From the NCBI GenBank assembly GCA_022840285.1, contig JALHIE010000011.1, positions 12,381 through 41,459 on the forward strand: a stretch of DNA of 29,079 nt, given 5' to 3'. The notes below the pieces were generated by a model. That model saw nothing but the letters and a program-made list of their open reading frames with translations, did no database searches and was not told the origin of the DNA. Position numbers and translations under genes: made by a program. Shown here in pieces: positions 1 to 8,410 of this stretch. The first letter of the stretch is position 1; each line of letters opens with the position of its first letter. The stretch is from Porphyromonadaceae bacterium. Its GTDB lineage: Bacteria; Bacteroidota; Bacteroidia; Bacteroidales; Dysgonomonadaceae.

Positions 1-183
1 CGGAAGCTGCCCGTGGGTTACCGGACCGTGTTCAACCTGTATGTTTTTGAGGAAAAAAGTCACAAGGAAATTGCTTCGTTACTGAACATTTCGGAGAGCA
101 CTTCTGCTTCGCAGTTACACAGAGCCAAGGGCCTGTTGATGCAAGAGATAGAGTTGTATCGGTTTAATAGAATGGCACTATGA
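1..183 (+). CDS. ECF-type RNA polymerase sigma factor, C-terminal end (partial)
   Basis: The frame is open from base 1 to a TGA at 181-183 and gives 60 residues; the 5' part lies outside the window. The visible part is sigma region 4: LPVGYRTVFNLYVFEEKSHK leads into a helix-turn-helix (KEIASLLNISESTSASQLHR) that would contact the -35 element. Spacing and residues are typical of Bacteroidetes ECF sigma-70 factors. Its stop overlaps the start of the next gene (ATGA, 180-183), so the two are probably translationally coupled. The downstream protein begins with a short cytoplasmic segment and a membrane helix, so it is a candidate regulator or partner of this sigma factor. The family call is strong; the target regulon cannot be read from the sequence. 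Confidence 0.85.
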   Translation, partial: RKLPVGYRTVFNLYVFEEKSHKEIASLLNISESTSASQLHRAKGLLMQEIELYRFNRMAL

Positions 184-1394
184 AGAATCAATGGCAGGAC
201 AACCTGCGCAGTCGGATGGAGCATTACGAGGAGCCTGCTCCCGAAGGGTTGTGGGAGAGTGTCGAGCAGGCCTTGATGGCCGGAGGCGTCGCTGGACAGA
301 GGATCCGGTTGTGGGACAAGCGTATCGGGACGGTAGCGGCAGTAGGGATTGTCTTGTTTTTTATCGGGCTGTACACCTTGAAGGAAAATCAAAAATCCGT
401 TCAGCCCGTTGAACAAGTCAGGCGTGAACTGTCCGCTCCCGCTACGCTTCCCGCTGAAGAGCCGCTGCTCGCGCAGCGTACCGAAGAAAGCAAGCCGGAG
501 CCGGTAAGGGGGGCGCGTGCGGCAGGGACGGCGAAGCCGGCGGATACGGTTTCCGGCGTGAGCGGGCGAGACCCCGGTGAGGTTGCCGCTCCGGAGGAGC
601 CCGAAAATGCTCCTCCTCCCCGTGTGGACAGGAAATACGATCGCGCAGCTGACGACGGTCAGGCGTTCCGCTTGCCCGTGCAGCGGCGCAACGGCAAGCC
701 CGCGAAATGGCAGACGGGCATTTACGCGTCGAACGTCCCGTCGGGCTCCGCCAGCCGTTACGACGGGTACCGGGCTTTTACCCCTCTCGGCGTTCTCTCG
801 GAAGAGGAGTATGTGTTGACCGAAAGTTCCGGCCTGCCCGGAGACTTTCTCGTGGGGAAGGAGTACCGGCACGTCTACACCGACGTCAAGCATTTTCAGC
901 CGGTCACGCTGGGTGTCTCGCTGAAGTACAACCTCAGCGACAGCTGGAGCATCACAAGCGGGCTCAGCTACACCGTTCTCTCCTCGCAGCTGAGCACGGG
1001 CAGCTACAACCGCTACTACAACAGCCGGCAGACGCTGCATTACCTCGGTCTCCCGGTAACGCTGAACTACACCGTCTGGCGGGACGGCAAGTTCTCTACG
1101 TATGTTTCCGGAGGTGGTATGGTGGAAAAGAATGTCGCAGGCACACTGTCCACCGATTATATTGTGGACAATAAAATTGAAGAGCGTAGTCAGGAAGGGT
1201 TGTCCGTTAAACCGCTGCAATGGTCTGTAAGTTCCGCCGCCGGTATTGAGTACCGGTTGTGGAAGGGCATCGGATTTTATGCCGAACCGGGTGTGACCTA
1301 CCATTTCAGGAACAGCAGCGGAGTGGAAACGATATACCGGGAAAAGCCGTTGAACTTCAACATCCGTCTCGGATTGCGCTTTTCCTTTTTTTAG
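180..1394 (+). CDS. Membrane protein with anti-sigma-like N terminus and C-terminal outer-membrane beta-barrel
   Basis: 404 residues; the ATG at 180 overlaps the sigma factor stop. Residues 1-47 are polar and probably cytoplasmic (motif EEPAPEGLWESVEQAL). Residues about 49-67 form one hydrophobic helix (GTVAAVGIVLFFIGLYTL). A proline-, glutamate- and arginine-rich linker (about 70-200) follows. From about residue 230 there are alternating amphipathic strands (VTLGVSLKYNL, WSITSGLSYTVL, YLGLPVTLNYTVW), and the protein ends in LGLRFSFF, the terminal aromatic expected of a barrel. The family resembles PorT/OMP_b-brl proteins that follow ECF sigma genes in Bacteroidetes. I infer that the N terminus holds the sigma factor while the barrel senses or anchors in the envelope; no direct evidence shows this. 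The gene converges on nqrF with a single base between the stop codons. Confidence 0.7.
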   Translation: MKNQWQDNLRSRMEHYEEPAPEGLWESVEQALMAGGVAGQRIRLWDKRIGTVAAVGIVLFFIGLYTLKENQKSVQPVEQVRRELSAPATLPAEEPLLAQRTEESKPEPVRGARAAGTAKPADTVSGVSGRDPGEVAAPEEPENAPPPRVDRKYDRAADDGQAFRLPVQRRNGKPAKWQTGIYASNVPSGSASRYDGYRAFTPLGVLSEEEYVLTESSGLPGDFLVGKEYRHVYTDVKHFQPVTLGVSLKYNLSDSWSITSGLSYTVLSSQLSTGSYNRYYNSRQTLHYLGLPVTLNYTVWRDGKFSTYVSGGGMVEKNVAGTLSTDYIVDNKIEERSQEGLSVKPLQWSVSSAAGIEYRLWKGIGFYAEPGVTYHFRNSSGVETIYREKPLNFNIRLGLRFSFF

Positions 1395-1395
1395 G

Positions 1396-2670
1396 TTATC
1401 CGAAATCGTCGAACAGGATCATTTCCGGCGGGACGCCGAGGCTGTCGAGCATCCGCTGTACGGCTGCCGCCATTGGCCCGGGGCCACACATGTAGTATTC
1501 GATATCTTCGGGTGCGTCGTGATCCTTGAGGTAGGTGTCGTGAATCACCTGATGCACGAACCCGGCGGTGTACTTCACGCCCGCGGCATCGGCTGCCGGA
1601 TCGGGACGGTCCAGCGCCAGGTGGAACGAGAAGTTGGGAAACTCGCGTTCCAGCTCGTAGAAATCTTCCAGGTAAAATGCCTCCATCAATGCGCGTGCAC
1701 CGTAGAAATAAGACATCTTGCGGTCGGTGGTCTTCAGCGTCTTTGTCATGTGCATGATCTGTGCGCGCAAGGGAGCCATCCCGGCACCACCGCCCACCCA
1801 GAGCATTTCGCGCTTGCTGTTGTAGATGGGGTGGAAATCGCCGTAGGGGCCGGACATCGTCACTTTGTCGCCCGGCTTCAGGTTGAATATATAGGACGAG
1901 ACGATCCCAGGGTTCACGTTCATCCAGGTGTTTTTTGTGCGGTCGAACGGCGGTGTGGCCACGCGCACGTTCAGCTTGATAATATCGCCTTCGGCGGGGT
2001 AGTTCGCCATGGAGTAGGCGCGGATGGTCTCTTCCTCGTTCCTGACGGTCAGGTCCCACATCTTGAACTTGTCCCACTCCGGTTTATATTGTTCATCGAT
2101 CGCGAAGTCGGTATACTTCAGCTCGTATTTGGGCACCTTTATCTGGCTGTACGAGCCGGGGATAAAATCCAGGTGCTCGCCGTCGGGCAGCCTCACCACA
2201 AACTCCTTGATGAAGGTAGCCACGTTGTTGTTGGAAACAACCTCGCACTCCCATTCCTTTACGCCAAACACCTCTTCCGGCACGACGATGTTCATGTCTT
2301 CCTTCACTTTTACCTGGCAGCTGAGGCGCCAATTGGTCATCTGTTCCTTGCGGCTGAAATGTCCGGTTTCGGTCGGGAGGATCTCTCCGCCTCCGTCCAG
2401 CACCTGGCAGCGGCATTGTCCGCATGTTCCTCCGCCACCGCACGCGGATGAGAGGAATATGTTCTGTGATTGTAGCGTATTAAGCAGGGTTGACCCCATG
2501 GGTACGTCTAGATTCTTTTCTTTATTGACGGTAATCTTCACGTTTCCGGAAGGCATCAGCTTGGCTTTGGCGACCAGAATGACAATTACCAAGATCAGAA
2601 TTATCAACAAGAAAACCACTACACTGGTTAAGATGGTTATTCCGCCTGAACTCATTAACAACACGTTCAT
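1396..2670 (-). CDS. nqrF: Na+-translocating NADH:quinone reductase subunit F
   Basis: 424 residues. NqrF is the electron entry subunit: it oxidises NADH with FAD and passes electrons through a [2Fe-2S] cluster. An N-terminal membrane helix (about 11-34) is followed by a ferredoxin-type domain with cluster ligands C77, C83, C86 and C118 (SACGGGGTCGQCRC, then LSCQV). Next is a ferredoxin-reductase module: FAD-binding RAYSMANYP (217-225), nucleotide-binding GGGAGMAP (293-300) and CGPGPM (395-400), with the C-terminal DDFG typical of NqrF. Length is about normal for the family. It is the last gene of the operon, 54 nt after nqrE. An ATG at residue 6 is an alternative start. Only one base separates its stop from the convergent barrel gene, leaving no room for a separate terminator. 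Confidence 0.97.
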   Translation of the reverse strand: MNVLLMSSGGITILTSVVVFLLIILILVIVILVAKAKLMPSGNVKITVNKEKNLDVPMGSTLLNTLQSQNIFLSSACGGGGTCGQCRCQVLDGGGEILPTETGHFSRKEQMTNWRLSCQVKVKEDMNIVVPEEVFGVKEWECEVVSNNNVATFIKEFVVRLPDGEHLDFIPGSYSQIKVPKYELKYTDFAIDEQYKPEWDKFKMWDLTVRNEEETIRAYSMANYPAEGDIIKLNVRVATPPFDRTKNTWMNVNPGIVSSYIFNLKPGDKVTMSGPYGDFHPIYNSKREMLWVGGGAGMAPLRAQIMHMTKTLKTTDRKMSYFYGARALMEAFYLEDFYELEREFPNFSFHLALDRPDPAADAAGVKYTAGFVHQVIHDTYLKDHDAPEDIEYYMCGPGPMAAAVQRMLDSLGVPPEMILFDDFG

Positions 2671-2724
2671 TGTATATTATGTATTTATATATTGAAAACT
2701 TGGTTTATTTTGTTGGCCGGGCTT

Positions 2725-3339
2725 TTAGATATTGATTCCCGAGAAGCTCATGAACCCGATGGCCATCAGGGCAGTGATGATGAACGTAATGCCCAACCCT
2801 TTCAGCGGCTTCGGGACGTGGGAATATTCCAGCTTTTCCCGGATAGCCGCCATGCCGAGGATTGCCAGCAGCCAGCCGATACCGGAACCGAAGCCGTAGG
2901 CGGTGGCCATGCCCACATTGGCAAACTCGCGTTGCTGCATGAACAGCGAACCACCGAGGATGGCGCAGTTCACGGCGATCAACGGCAGGAAGATACCCAA
3001 TGAGGCGTAAAGCGACGGACTGAATTTCTCCACGATCATTTCTACCAGTTGGACGAAAGAGGCGATGACGGCAATAAAGATGAGCAGGCTGAACACGCTC
3101 AGGTCGACCGTCGCAAACTGGGGGCCTAACCACGCCAGGGCGCCTGCCTTAAGGACGTAGTTCTCGAGCAAATAGTTGATGGGCAGGGTGAGCACGAGAA
3201 CGAAAGTTACCGCGATCCCGAGCCCCAAAGCTGTTTTAACGTTCTTTGAAACAGCAAGATAGGAACACATACCCAGGAAGTATGCGAATATCATATTGTC
3301 TACAAATATCGATCTTACGATCAGACTAATAGCATCCAT
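2725..3339 (-). CDS. nqrE: Na+-translocating NADH:quinone reductase subunit E
   Basis: 204 residues starting MDAISLIVRSIFVDN. I placed the start at 3339 because the protein aligns with NqrE from that Met; the frame stays open further upstream, but that extension overlaps nqrD and is not NqrE-like. It has about six membrane helices. NqrE and NqrD form an antiparallel pair that holds an iron centre within the membrane. The two cysteines at the expected places are C25 (FLGMCSYLAV) and C125 (IAVNCAILGG), matching the iron-ligand cysteines known from Vibrio NqrE. The gene lies 56 nt after nqrD and 54 nt before nqrF in the canonical order. Confidence 0.96.
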   Translation of the reverse strand: MDAISLIVRSIFVDNMIFAYFLGMCSYLAVSKNVKTALGLGIAVTFVLVLTLPINYLLENYVLKAGALAWLGPQFATVDLSVFSLLIFIAVIASFVQLVEMIVEKFSPSLYASLGIFLPLIAVNCAILGGSLFMQQREFANVGMATAYGFGSGIGWLLAILGMAAIREKLEYSHVPKPLKGLGITFIITALMAIGFMSFSGINI

Positions 3340-3395
3340 ATTTATGTTTTTTTTTGTTATTCGGTTGTTCGTGAACGAGAGGTGCACGTAGCGCA

Positions 3396-4028
3396 CTAGT
3401 TGGTCTCTTCCTGTAAATCTTTGTTTCTCGACCGGTGTACCCAGATGATCACTGCGACGAGGATCAGGGCCATGGGGGCCAGCATCATCAGTCCGTTGTT
3501 TTCGTAACCGGCATGGTAGAGTGCTTGCGGTATGACCTTGTGTCCAAGGAGGGTGCCCGATCCGAGCAATTCGCGGAAGAAGCCCACGGTCACCAGTATC
3601 CACCCGTAACCCAGTCCGTTGCCGATGCCATCGAGGAACGAGGGCCACGGTCCGTTGCCCAGGGCGAACGCTTCGAGGCGTCCCATCAGGATACAGTTGG
3701 TAACGATCAGTCCCACGAAGACCGACAGTTGCTTGTTCACGTCGTAGGCAAATGCTTTGAGCACTTCGCTCACGATGGTCACCAACGCTGCCACCACCAC
3801 CAGTTGAACGATGATGCGGATACGGTTGGGTATGGTTTTTCTCAACAGCGAGATGATCACGTTTCCAAAGGCGGTGACAATGGTTACGGCGATGGCCATC
3901 ACCAATGAGGGTTCCAGCTTGGAGGTTACAGCCAATGCCGAACAGATGCCGAGCACCTGTACCAGGATGGGATTGTTTTTATTGAGAGGCCCTAACAGGG
4001 CTTGTTTTGCTTTTGCTGATAATGCCAT
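3396..4028 (-). CDS. nqrD: Na+-translocating NADH:quinone reductase subunit D
   Basis: 210 residues, a multi-helix membrane protein. N-terminal NKNNPILVQVLGICSALAVT and VGLIVTNCILMGRLEAFA are family hallmarks. C29 and C112 correspond to the cysteines that, with the NqrE pair, bind the intramembrane iron centre. The GNGLGYGW and FFRELLGSG segments are shared with RnfE/NqrD. NqrA, NqrC and NqrF in the same operon rule out an Rnf complex. The gap to nqrC is 85 nt, the longest inside the operon; it contains only a short imperfect hairpin (GCTAT/ATAGC, near 4081-4095), and I see no internal promoter there. Confidence 0.96.
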   Translation of the reverse strand: MALSAKAKQALLGPLNKNNPILVQVLGICSALAVTSKLEPSLVMAIAVTIVTAFGNVIISLLRKTIPNRIRIIVQLVVVAALVTIVSEVLKAFAYDVNKQLSVFVGLIVTNCILMGRLEAFALGNGPWPSFLDGIGNGLGYGWILVTVGFFRELLGSGTLLGHKVIPQALYHAGYENNGLMMLAPMALILVAVIIWVHRSRNKDLQEETN

Positions 4029-4113
4029 ATTTTTATTTTTTAGAATCAGGAGTCAAGAATAAATGCTGTTTTACGGGCGGGCTATACGAATAGCAGCCTG
4101 TTGACACGCTTGT

Positions 4114-4812
4114 TTACTTGTTTCCTGAATGTAAATTCATTAAAAAATTCCTGTATTCTCCCACGCTCTCCAGCAGCATCGCATCAACCCCTTTACTGGT
4201 GATGGTTCCGCCCGATATGCCGTCGACATAATCCCTTTCCGCGTTGGTTTGTCCGGGTTTCACTACGGCGATGGATTTAAATTCTCCGTTCTTTATCAGC
4301 TCTTTCCCGTTGAACTGGTTCCGGAAAGCGGGATAGACGATCTCTGCTCCCAGCCCCGGTGTCTCGCCTGCGTGTCCGAACTCGGAACCGTAAACGGTGC
4401 TGCCGTTGTTCTCTACGGAGAGGTATCCCCAGATGGGTCCCCACAGGCCGGCACCGTTCATGGGGATAATGTACTTCCTGGAACCTTCCACTTCGGCTTC
4501 GTAAACGGCAAGTCCCTCTCCATCGCCCGAAAAGGCGGGGTCGGTCGGCTCGATCCCCTCCGTTCCCTCGATCTTCACCCCCTCGGGAGTGATGAGGTAA
4601 GCCGATTTGATGAGGTCCCTGTAGATGCCATCGGCTTCGGCCGGCGTAACATCAACGCGCAGCGACCGGAGGATCTGCTGCATTTTGTCGGTATTCACGT
4701 TTGCGGTTTGCCTGTCGCTCAGTACCTGGTGAGTGAAAGCCAGGCCAATGGCAACGATAATCACCATTACCGATGCGTATATTATTGTGTATATGCTATT
4801 TTCTCTGTTCAT
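4114..4812 (-). CDS. nqrC: Na+-translocating NADH:quinone reductase subunit C
   Basis: 232 residues. One N-terminal helix (about 8-30) anchors a periplasmic FMN-binding domain. The flavinylation motif is at residues 200-206 (SGGTITS); T203 is the expected phosphoester-FMN threonine, attached by ApbE. The usual motif is SGAT, so the Ala-to-Gly change is mild. PMNGAGLWGPIWGYLSV (117-133) and ETPGLGAEI (150-158) are standard NqrC features. No apbE gene is present in this window, so the FMN transferase must be encoded elsewhere. It lies 40 nt after nqrB. Confidence 0.96.
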   Translation of the reverse strand: MNRENSIYTIIYASVMVIIVAIGLAFTHQVLSDRQTANVNTDKMQQILRSLRVDVTPAEADGIYRDLIKSAYLITPEGVKIEGTEGIEPTDPAFSGDGEGLAVYEAEVEGSRKYIIPMNGAGLWGPIWGYLSVENNGSTVYGSEFGHAGETPGLGAEIVYPAFRNQFNGKELIKNGEFKSIAVVKPGQTNAERDYVDGISGGTITSKGVDAMLLESVGEYRNFLMNLHSGNK

Positions 4813-4852
4813 AGTTCAAATGTATTCAGTAGTTATTCAGAAACGCGAATCC

Positions 4853-6058
4853 CTATTTTTTCACTGCGGCTCGTTTTAAGCGGCGTTTGATGTTGGCATC
4901 CACCACGTAGAAGTCGATGAGCGGAGCGAACGCGTTCATAAACAGGATGGCAAGCATCATTCCTTCGGGATATCCCGGGTTGAAGATACGGATCAGGATG
5001 GCCACAACGCCAATGAGAAAGCCGTATATCCATTTACCTTTCTCCGTACGTGCGGATGTTACCGGATCGGTTGCCATGAACACAGCGCCGAACGCGAAGC
5101 CTCCCAGCAGGAAGTGGTAGAGCGGCGGCATCTCCATGGCGGCATTTTGTGCGAGCACGTTGAGGAGAGCGACGGTGAACAATCCTCCGAAGAAGACGGA
5201 GAGCATTGTTTTCCAACTTCCAACGCCGGTGACGATCAGCAGGACGGCTCCCAGCAGGATGGCCAGAGTAGATACCTCGCCGACCGATCCGGGGATCAGG
5301 CCGATGAACATGTCCCACAGGGAAAGCGGGTTGCCCGTGATGCCCAGGAAAGAGAAGTCGCCGAAGCGCGAAACATCCGATACGGCGAGTTGTCCGAGCG
5401 GTGTTGCGCCGGAAAAGCCGTCCACAACATTTCCTCCGCCCAGCCCGAACGTGTCGGCGGTGCGCACCCATACCTGGTCGCCCGACATCTTGGAGGGGTA
5501 GGCAAAGAAGAGGAATGCGCGGGCGATCAGTGCCACGTTAAATATATTGTATCCGGTTCCGCCAAAAACCTCCTTCGCAAAAATGACGGAGAAAGCGGTG
5601 GCTACGGCAATCATCCAGAGCGGGGTATCCACGGGCAGGATCATCGGGATAAGCAACCCCGAAACCAAAAAGCCCTCGGCCACCTCTTCCTTCTTCATCT
5701 GAGCCATGGCAAACTCGATGCCCAGGCCCACCACGTACGAAACAACGATCTGCGGCAGAATAGCCAAAAGTCCGTAAAGGAAAGTTTCCATGAATCCTGC
5801 CTGAACGTTGACTGCCAGGTAATGCTGGTAACCCACATTGTACATTCCCATGAGCAATGCCGGAATAAGTGCGAGTATCACGATAACCATCGTACGTTTT
5901 GAGTCTCTGGCATCGTGGATATGTACTCCCGATTTCGACGTCTTGTTGGGAACGTACAGGAATGTTTCAAAGGCATCGTATGTCGAATTCAACCAATGAA
6001 ACTTACCTCCTTCTTCGAAATTCGGTTTTATTTTATCGAGAAATTTTCTTAACGACAT
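4853..6058 (-). CDS. nqrB: Na+-translocating NADH:quinone reductase subunit B
   Basis: 401 residues, about ten membrane helices. NqrB carries the Na+ path, a covalent FMN and riboflavin. The covalent FMN site is SGAT at 216-219 (VVDGFSGATPLGQL), with T219 as attachment residue. Other family signatures are FLVSGLLIPMILPVDTPLW, FGGTGYNIFNVALIARAF and FMATDPVTSARTEKGKW. Length is close to the Vibrio enzyme. It starts 24 nt after nqrA on the same strand. Confidence 0.97.
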   Translation of the reverse strand: MSLRKFLDKIKPNFEEGGKFHWLNSTYDAFETFLYVPNKTSKSGVHIHDARDSKRTMVIVILALIPALLMGMYNVGYQHYLAVNVQAGFMETFLYGLLAILPQIVVSYVVGLGIEFAMAQMKKEEVAEGFLVSGLLIPMILPVDTPLWMIAVATAFSVIFAKEVFGGTGYNIFNVALIARAFLFFAYPSKMSGDQVWVRTADTFGLGGGNVVDGFSGATPLGQLAVSDVSRFGDFSFLGITGNPLSLWDMFIGLIPGSVGEVSTLAILLGAVLLIVTGVGSWKTMLSVFFGGLFTVALLNVLAQNAAMEMPPLYHFLLGGFAFGAVFMATDPVTSARTEKGKWIYGFLIGVVAILIRIFNPGYPEGMMLAILFMNAFAPLIDFYVVDANIKRRLKRAAVKK

Positions 6059-6082
6059 TTATTGTATCTGTTTTAATTATTG

Positions 6083-7429
6083 TTATTCCATCTCTTTTCT
6101 CAGCATATCCAATCCTGTGCGAACAATTCGCTGCAGCTCCAGCTTGGAGGTGTCCACAAACTCGCAAAGCGCGAAATCTTCGGGTGCTACCTCATAGATT
6201 CCCAGTTGTTCCATCTTATCGATGTTGAAAGCGAGGATGGATTTTATCAGCTGTTCGGGGAAAATATCCAGGGGGAATACCTTGTCGTACTCGTTGGAAA
6301 CGATGATTGCCCGGGGTCCGCCCAGCAGGCGTGCATCCAGGCGGTAAGCCTTCTTCAGTTTCAGGTAGGTGGCTCCGGCACTGTAGCGTTTTGGCGACAG
6401 GGATGCCCACCCAAAAGCTTCGTGTACATCGTCGCCTTCCGGAATCACGGTCAGCTGGGAGTGGGTGGCGCGTAGTACGCCTCCGGCCTCTATCCGGGTA
6501 CCGGTCAGCACGTTTCCGCTGATGTGCCTCAGGTTGCCTTTCCCGCTGACGTTTTCTGCGAAGAGCCCGGTCAGTTCCGTTCCGACAAGCATGCTGTAAT
6601 AGCCGGTTTGTTTCACTTCCGATCCGGTCAGCGCCACGGTGCGGGTCAGGTCGACCACGCCCCGGTTAAAGAGCCTTCCGATGAACAGCACATCCGGTGC
6701 GTTCAATGTCCAGACCACTTCGCCCCGGTTCACGGGCGCCAGGTAGTTGATCTGTGTGCCGGTGTTCCCGGCGGGGTGCGGGCCCTCGAACTCAGTCACG
6801 GTCACGTTTTCCGCCTTTCTCAGTCCCTCGTTTTTCGTGTCGGGGCTGATGGAGAGGTATACTTTTCCCGGGGTGAGCTTGGCTAATGCGTTCAATCCGG
6901 CCTGCAGGTCGGCTTCCTGTCCTTTCAGGATGAAATCGTAGGAGGGAGCCAGGGGGGCTGTATCGAACCCGGTGACAAAAATGTCGCGCGGTTCTTTTCC
7001 GGGATCGGCAACGACGTCATAGGGACGTTGTTTGATGACGAACCATATGCCGGCGGCGAGCAGTCGCTTCCTGATCTCTTCGGCGGGTAACGTGTCGATC
7101 GCCGCTTTGCCGTAATCTATGTAAACGTTTTCCTTGTCGGCTTTGACGGTAATGTTCAGGATGCGTCTTTTCTCTCCGCGATCGATGGCCGTGACCGTTC
7201 CGCTGACAGGAGATGCGACCATCATGTCGGGGTGCATCTTGGAGAAAAATAACGGTTGTCCGGCTTTCACGGTATCGCCCACCTTGACTTTCAGCTTGGG
7301 CGTGATTCCCTGAAAATCTTCCGGGCACACCTGTACATACTCACTTGTTATCCTGCCGCGAAATGTTTCTTCGGGTTTTCCTAACAAAGGAATCTGCAAG
7401 CCTTTCTTGATTTTAATTCGATTAGCCAT
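6083..7429 (-). CDS. nqrA: Na+-translocating NADH:quinone reductase subunit A
   Basis: 448 residues, soluble cytoplasmic subunit and first gene of the operon. It starts MANRIKIKKGLQIPLLGKPE, typical for NqrA. An early barrel-sandwich (biotinyl/lipoyl-like) region includes VGDTVKAGQPLFFSKMHPD and ASPVSGTVTAIDRGEKRRIL. The C-terminal half has the WVSLSPKRYSAG-like segment (here WASLSPKRYSAGATYLKLKK) and ends with a cluster of acidic and hydrophobic residues. NqrA packs on NqrB near the quinone site. Together with NqrB-F it makes the complete six-subunit sodium pump that exports Na+ when NADH reduces menaquinone. Confidence 0.97.
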   Translation of the reverse strand: MANRIKIKKGLQIPLLGKPEETFRGRITSEYVQVCPEDFQGITPKLKVKVGDTVKAGQPLFFSKMHPDMMVASPVSGTVTAIDRGEKRRILNITVKADKENVYIDYGKAAIDTLPAEEIRKRLLAAGIWFVIKQRPYDVVADPGKEPRDIFVTGFDTAPLAPSYDFILKGQEADLQAGLNALAKLTPGKVYLSISPDTKNEGLRKAENVTVTEFEGPHPAGNTGTQINYLAPVNRGEVVWTLNAPDVLFIGRLFNRGVVDLTRTVALTGSEVKQTGYYSMLVGTELTGLFAENVSGKGNLRHISGNVLTGTRIEAGGVLRATHSQLTVIPEGDDVHEAFGWASLSPKRYSAGATYLKLKKAYRLDARLLGGPRAIIVSNEYDKVFPLDIFPEQLIKSILAFNIDKMEQLGIYEVAPEDFALCEFVDTSKLELQRIVRTGLDMLRKEME

Positions 7430-7536
7430 ATGTAATTGATAAAATAACTGTTGGTTTTTTCGGGATAAACAGCTGTCAATCAGAGTTCTATTTTTATTAA
7501 GCTGTGAGGGGTGATAGCCATTTTCCGTTTAGGGTG

Positions 7537-7544
7537 CAAAGATA
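7537..7544 (-). promoter_or_regulatory. -7 box of the nqr operon promoter
   Basis: On the minus strand the bases read TATCTTTG, a match to the Bacteroidetes -7 consensus TAnnTTTG, in an AT-rich stretch. A TTTG lies upstream at 7558-7561, but only 13 nt away instead of the usual 19-21, so the -33 element is uncertain. Transcription from here would give a leader of about 100 nt before the nqrA ATG at 7429. The DUF1080 stop at 7602 lies just upstream, so nqr has its own promoter rather than depending on readthrough. Confidence 0.6.
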
Positions 7545-7601
7545 ACTGTTTTAAATTCAAAAATGAAGAATAGCGAAAAAAATCTTTATTGTATCGCCTT
7601 C

Positions 7602-8357
7602 CTACAACTCCCTGATCCAGATATTCCGGAAGCTGATGGGCTTGCTGGGGTCTCCGTGATCCTGCAGCTTGAGGGGTCCGGGACCGTGTTCCTTCACCTC
7701 CGGAAACCCGATGTAGGGGGTTGTGCCCCGGATGATGGTGTGGTTTTGCAGCAGGATACCGTTTTGCAGCAGCGTCACGGTTGGGGGTGTGCGGTAAGTT
7801 CCGTCTTTTTTGAATGTGGGTGCGGTGTAGATGATGTCGTACGTGTTCCACTCGCCCGGTTTGCGCATGGCGTTCACCAGGGGGGCTGTCTGTTTGTATA
7901 TGCTTCCCGCTTGTCCGTTCACGTATGTTTCGTTCCGGTAGTTATCGAGGATTTGGACTTCGTAGATTCCCTGCAGGAAAAGGCCGCTGTTGCCCCGTGC
8001 CTGGCTTTCGCCCTGGATCCCTTCGGGCACGCGCCATTCGAGGTGCAGTTGGAAGTCGCTGAACTTCTGTTTCGTCTGAATGTCTCCGGTTCCTTTTTTT
8101 ACGGTGAATACGCCGTTGTGCACGGTCCATTCGGCCGGGGCTCCTTTCGTGTTTTCCCATTGGGAGAGGTCGTTGCCGTCGAACAGGACGATGGCGTCGG
8201 ACGGGATGGGGTCGGGGGTTACTACCGGCGGTTGCGGCAGCCAGTATTCGGTCATTGCCGGCGTCATGGGAGCGCGTTCGGGATATTTTTTTTCTTGTGC
8301 GCTAAGCGGGAGCAGGAGGGTTAATCCTGCCAGGGCGATCATATTTTTCCGTTTCAT
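7602..8357 (-). CDS. DUF1080 (3-keto-disaccharide hydrolase-like) exported protein
   Basis: 251 residues. An N-terminal signal peptide (MKRKNMIALAGLTLLLPLSA) points to export. The rest is a DUF1080 concanavalin-like beta-sandwich: DAIVLFDGNDLSQWEN (54-69), WTVHNGVFTVKKGTGDIQTK, LHLEWRVP, GNSGLFLQGIYEVQILDNY, GEWNTYDIIYTAP and the closing PISFRNIWIREL. Some DUF1080 members cleave 3-keto-glycosides made by Gfo/Idh/MocA oxidoreductases. The gene directly upstream (53 nt, same strand) encodes such an oxidoreductase with a Tat signal, so both would meet in the periplasm. The substrate cannot be read from the sequence. Confidence 0.88.
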   Translation of the reverse strand: MKRKNMIALAGLTLLLPLSAQEKKYPERAPMTPAMTEYWLPQPPVVTPDPIPSDAIVLFDGNDLSQWENTKGAPAEWTVHNGVFTVKKGTGDIQTKQKFSDFQLHLEWRVPEGIQGESQARGNSGLFLQGIYEVQILDNYRNETYVNGQAGSIYKQTAPLVNAMRKPGEWNTYDIIYTAPTFKKDGTYRTPPTVTLLQNGILLQNHTIIRGTTPYIGFPEVKEHGPGPLKLQDHGDPSKPISFRNIWIREL

Positions 8358-8410
8358 GTTCTCTTTTGTTGATGTTATGTTTATGTGATGAACTTTCGTT
8401 TAAGCAGCGC

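Noticed and set aside
1519..2451. Long open frame on the plus strand inside nqrF, and similar antisense frames opposite nqrB, nqrA and DUF2723
   Set aside because: They mirror the codon pattern of the true genes, carry no recognisable domain and have no promoter of their own.
2725..3648. Longer open frame for nqrE starting at 3648
   Set aside because: The extra N-terminal part overlaps nqrD in another frame and has no NqrE or membrane-protein character. The Met at 3339 gives the family start.
4081..4095. Short hairpin in the nqrC-nqrD gap
   Set aside because: Only five base pairs with a four-base loop plus an interrupted extension; too weak to call a terminator or processing site.
2725..7429. 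Reading the operon as an Rnf complex
   Set aside because: NqrD/E resemble RnfA/E, but NqrA, the covalent-FMN NqrB/NqrC and the NqrF reductase are specific to Na+-NQR.
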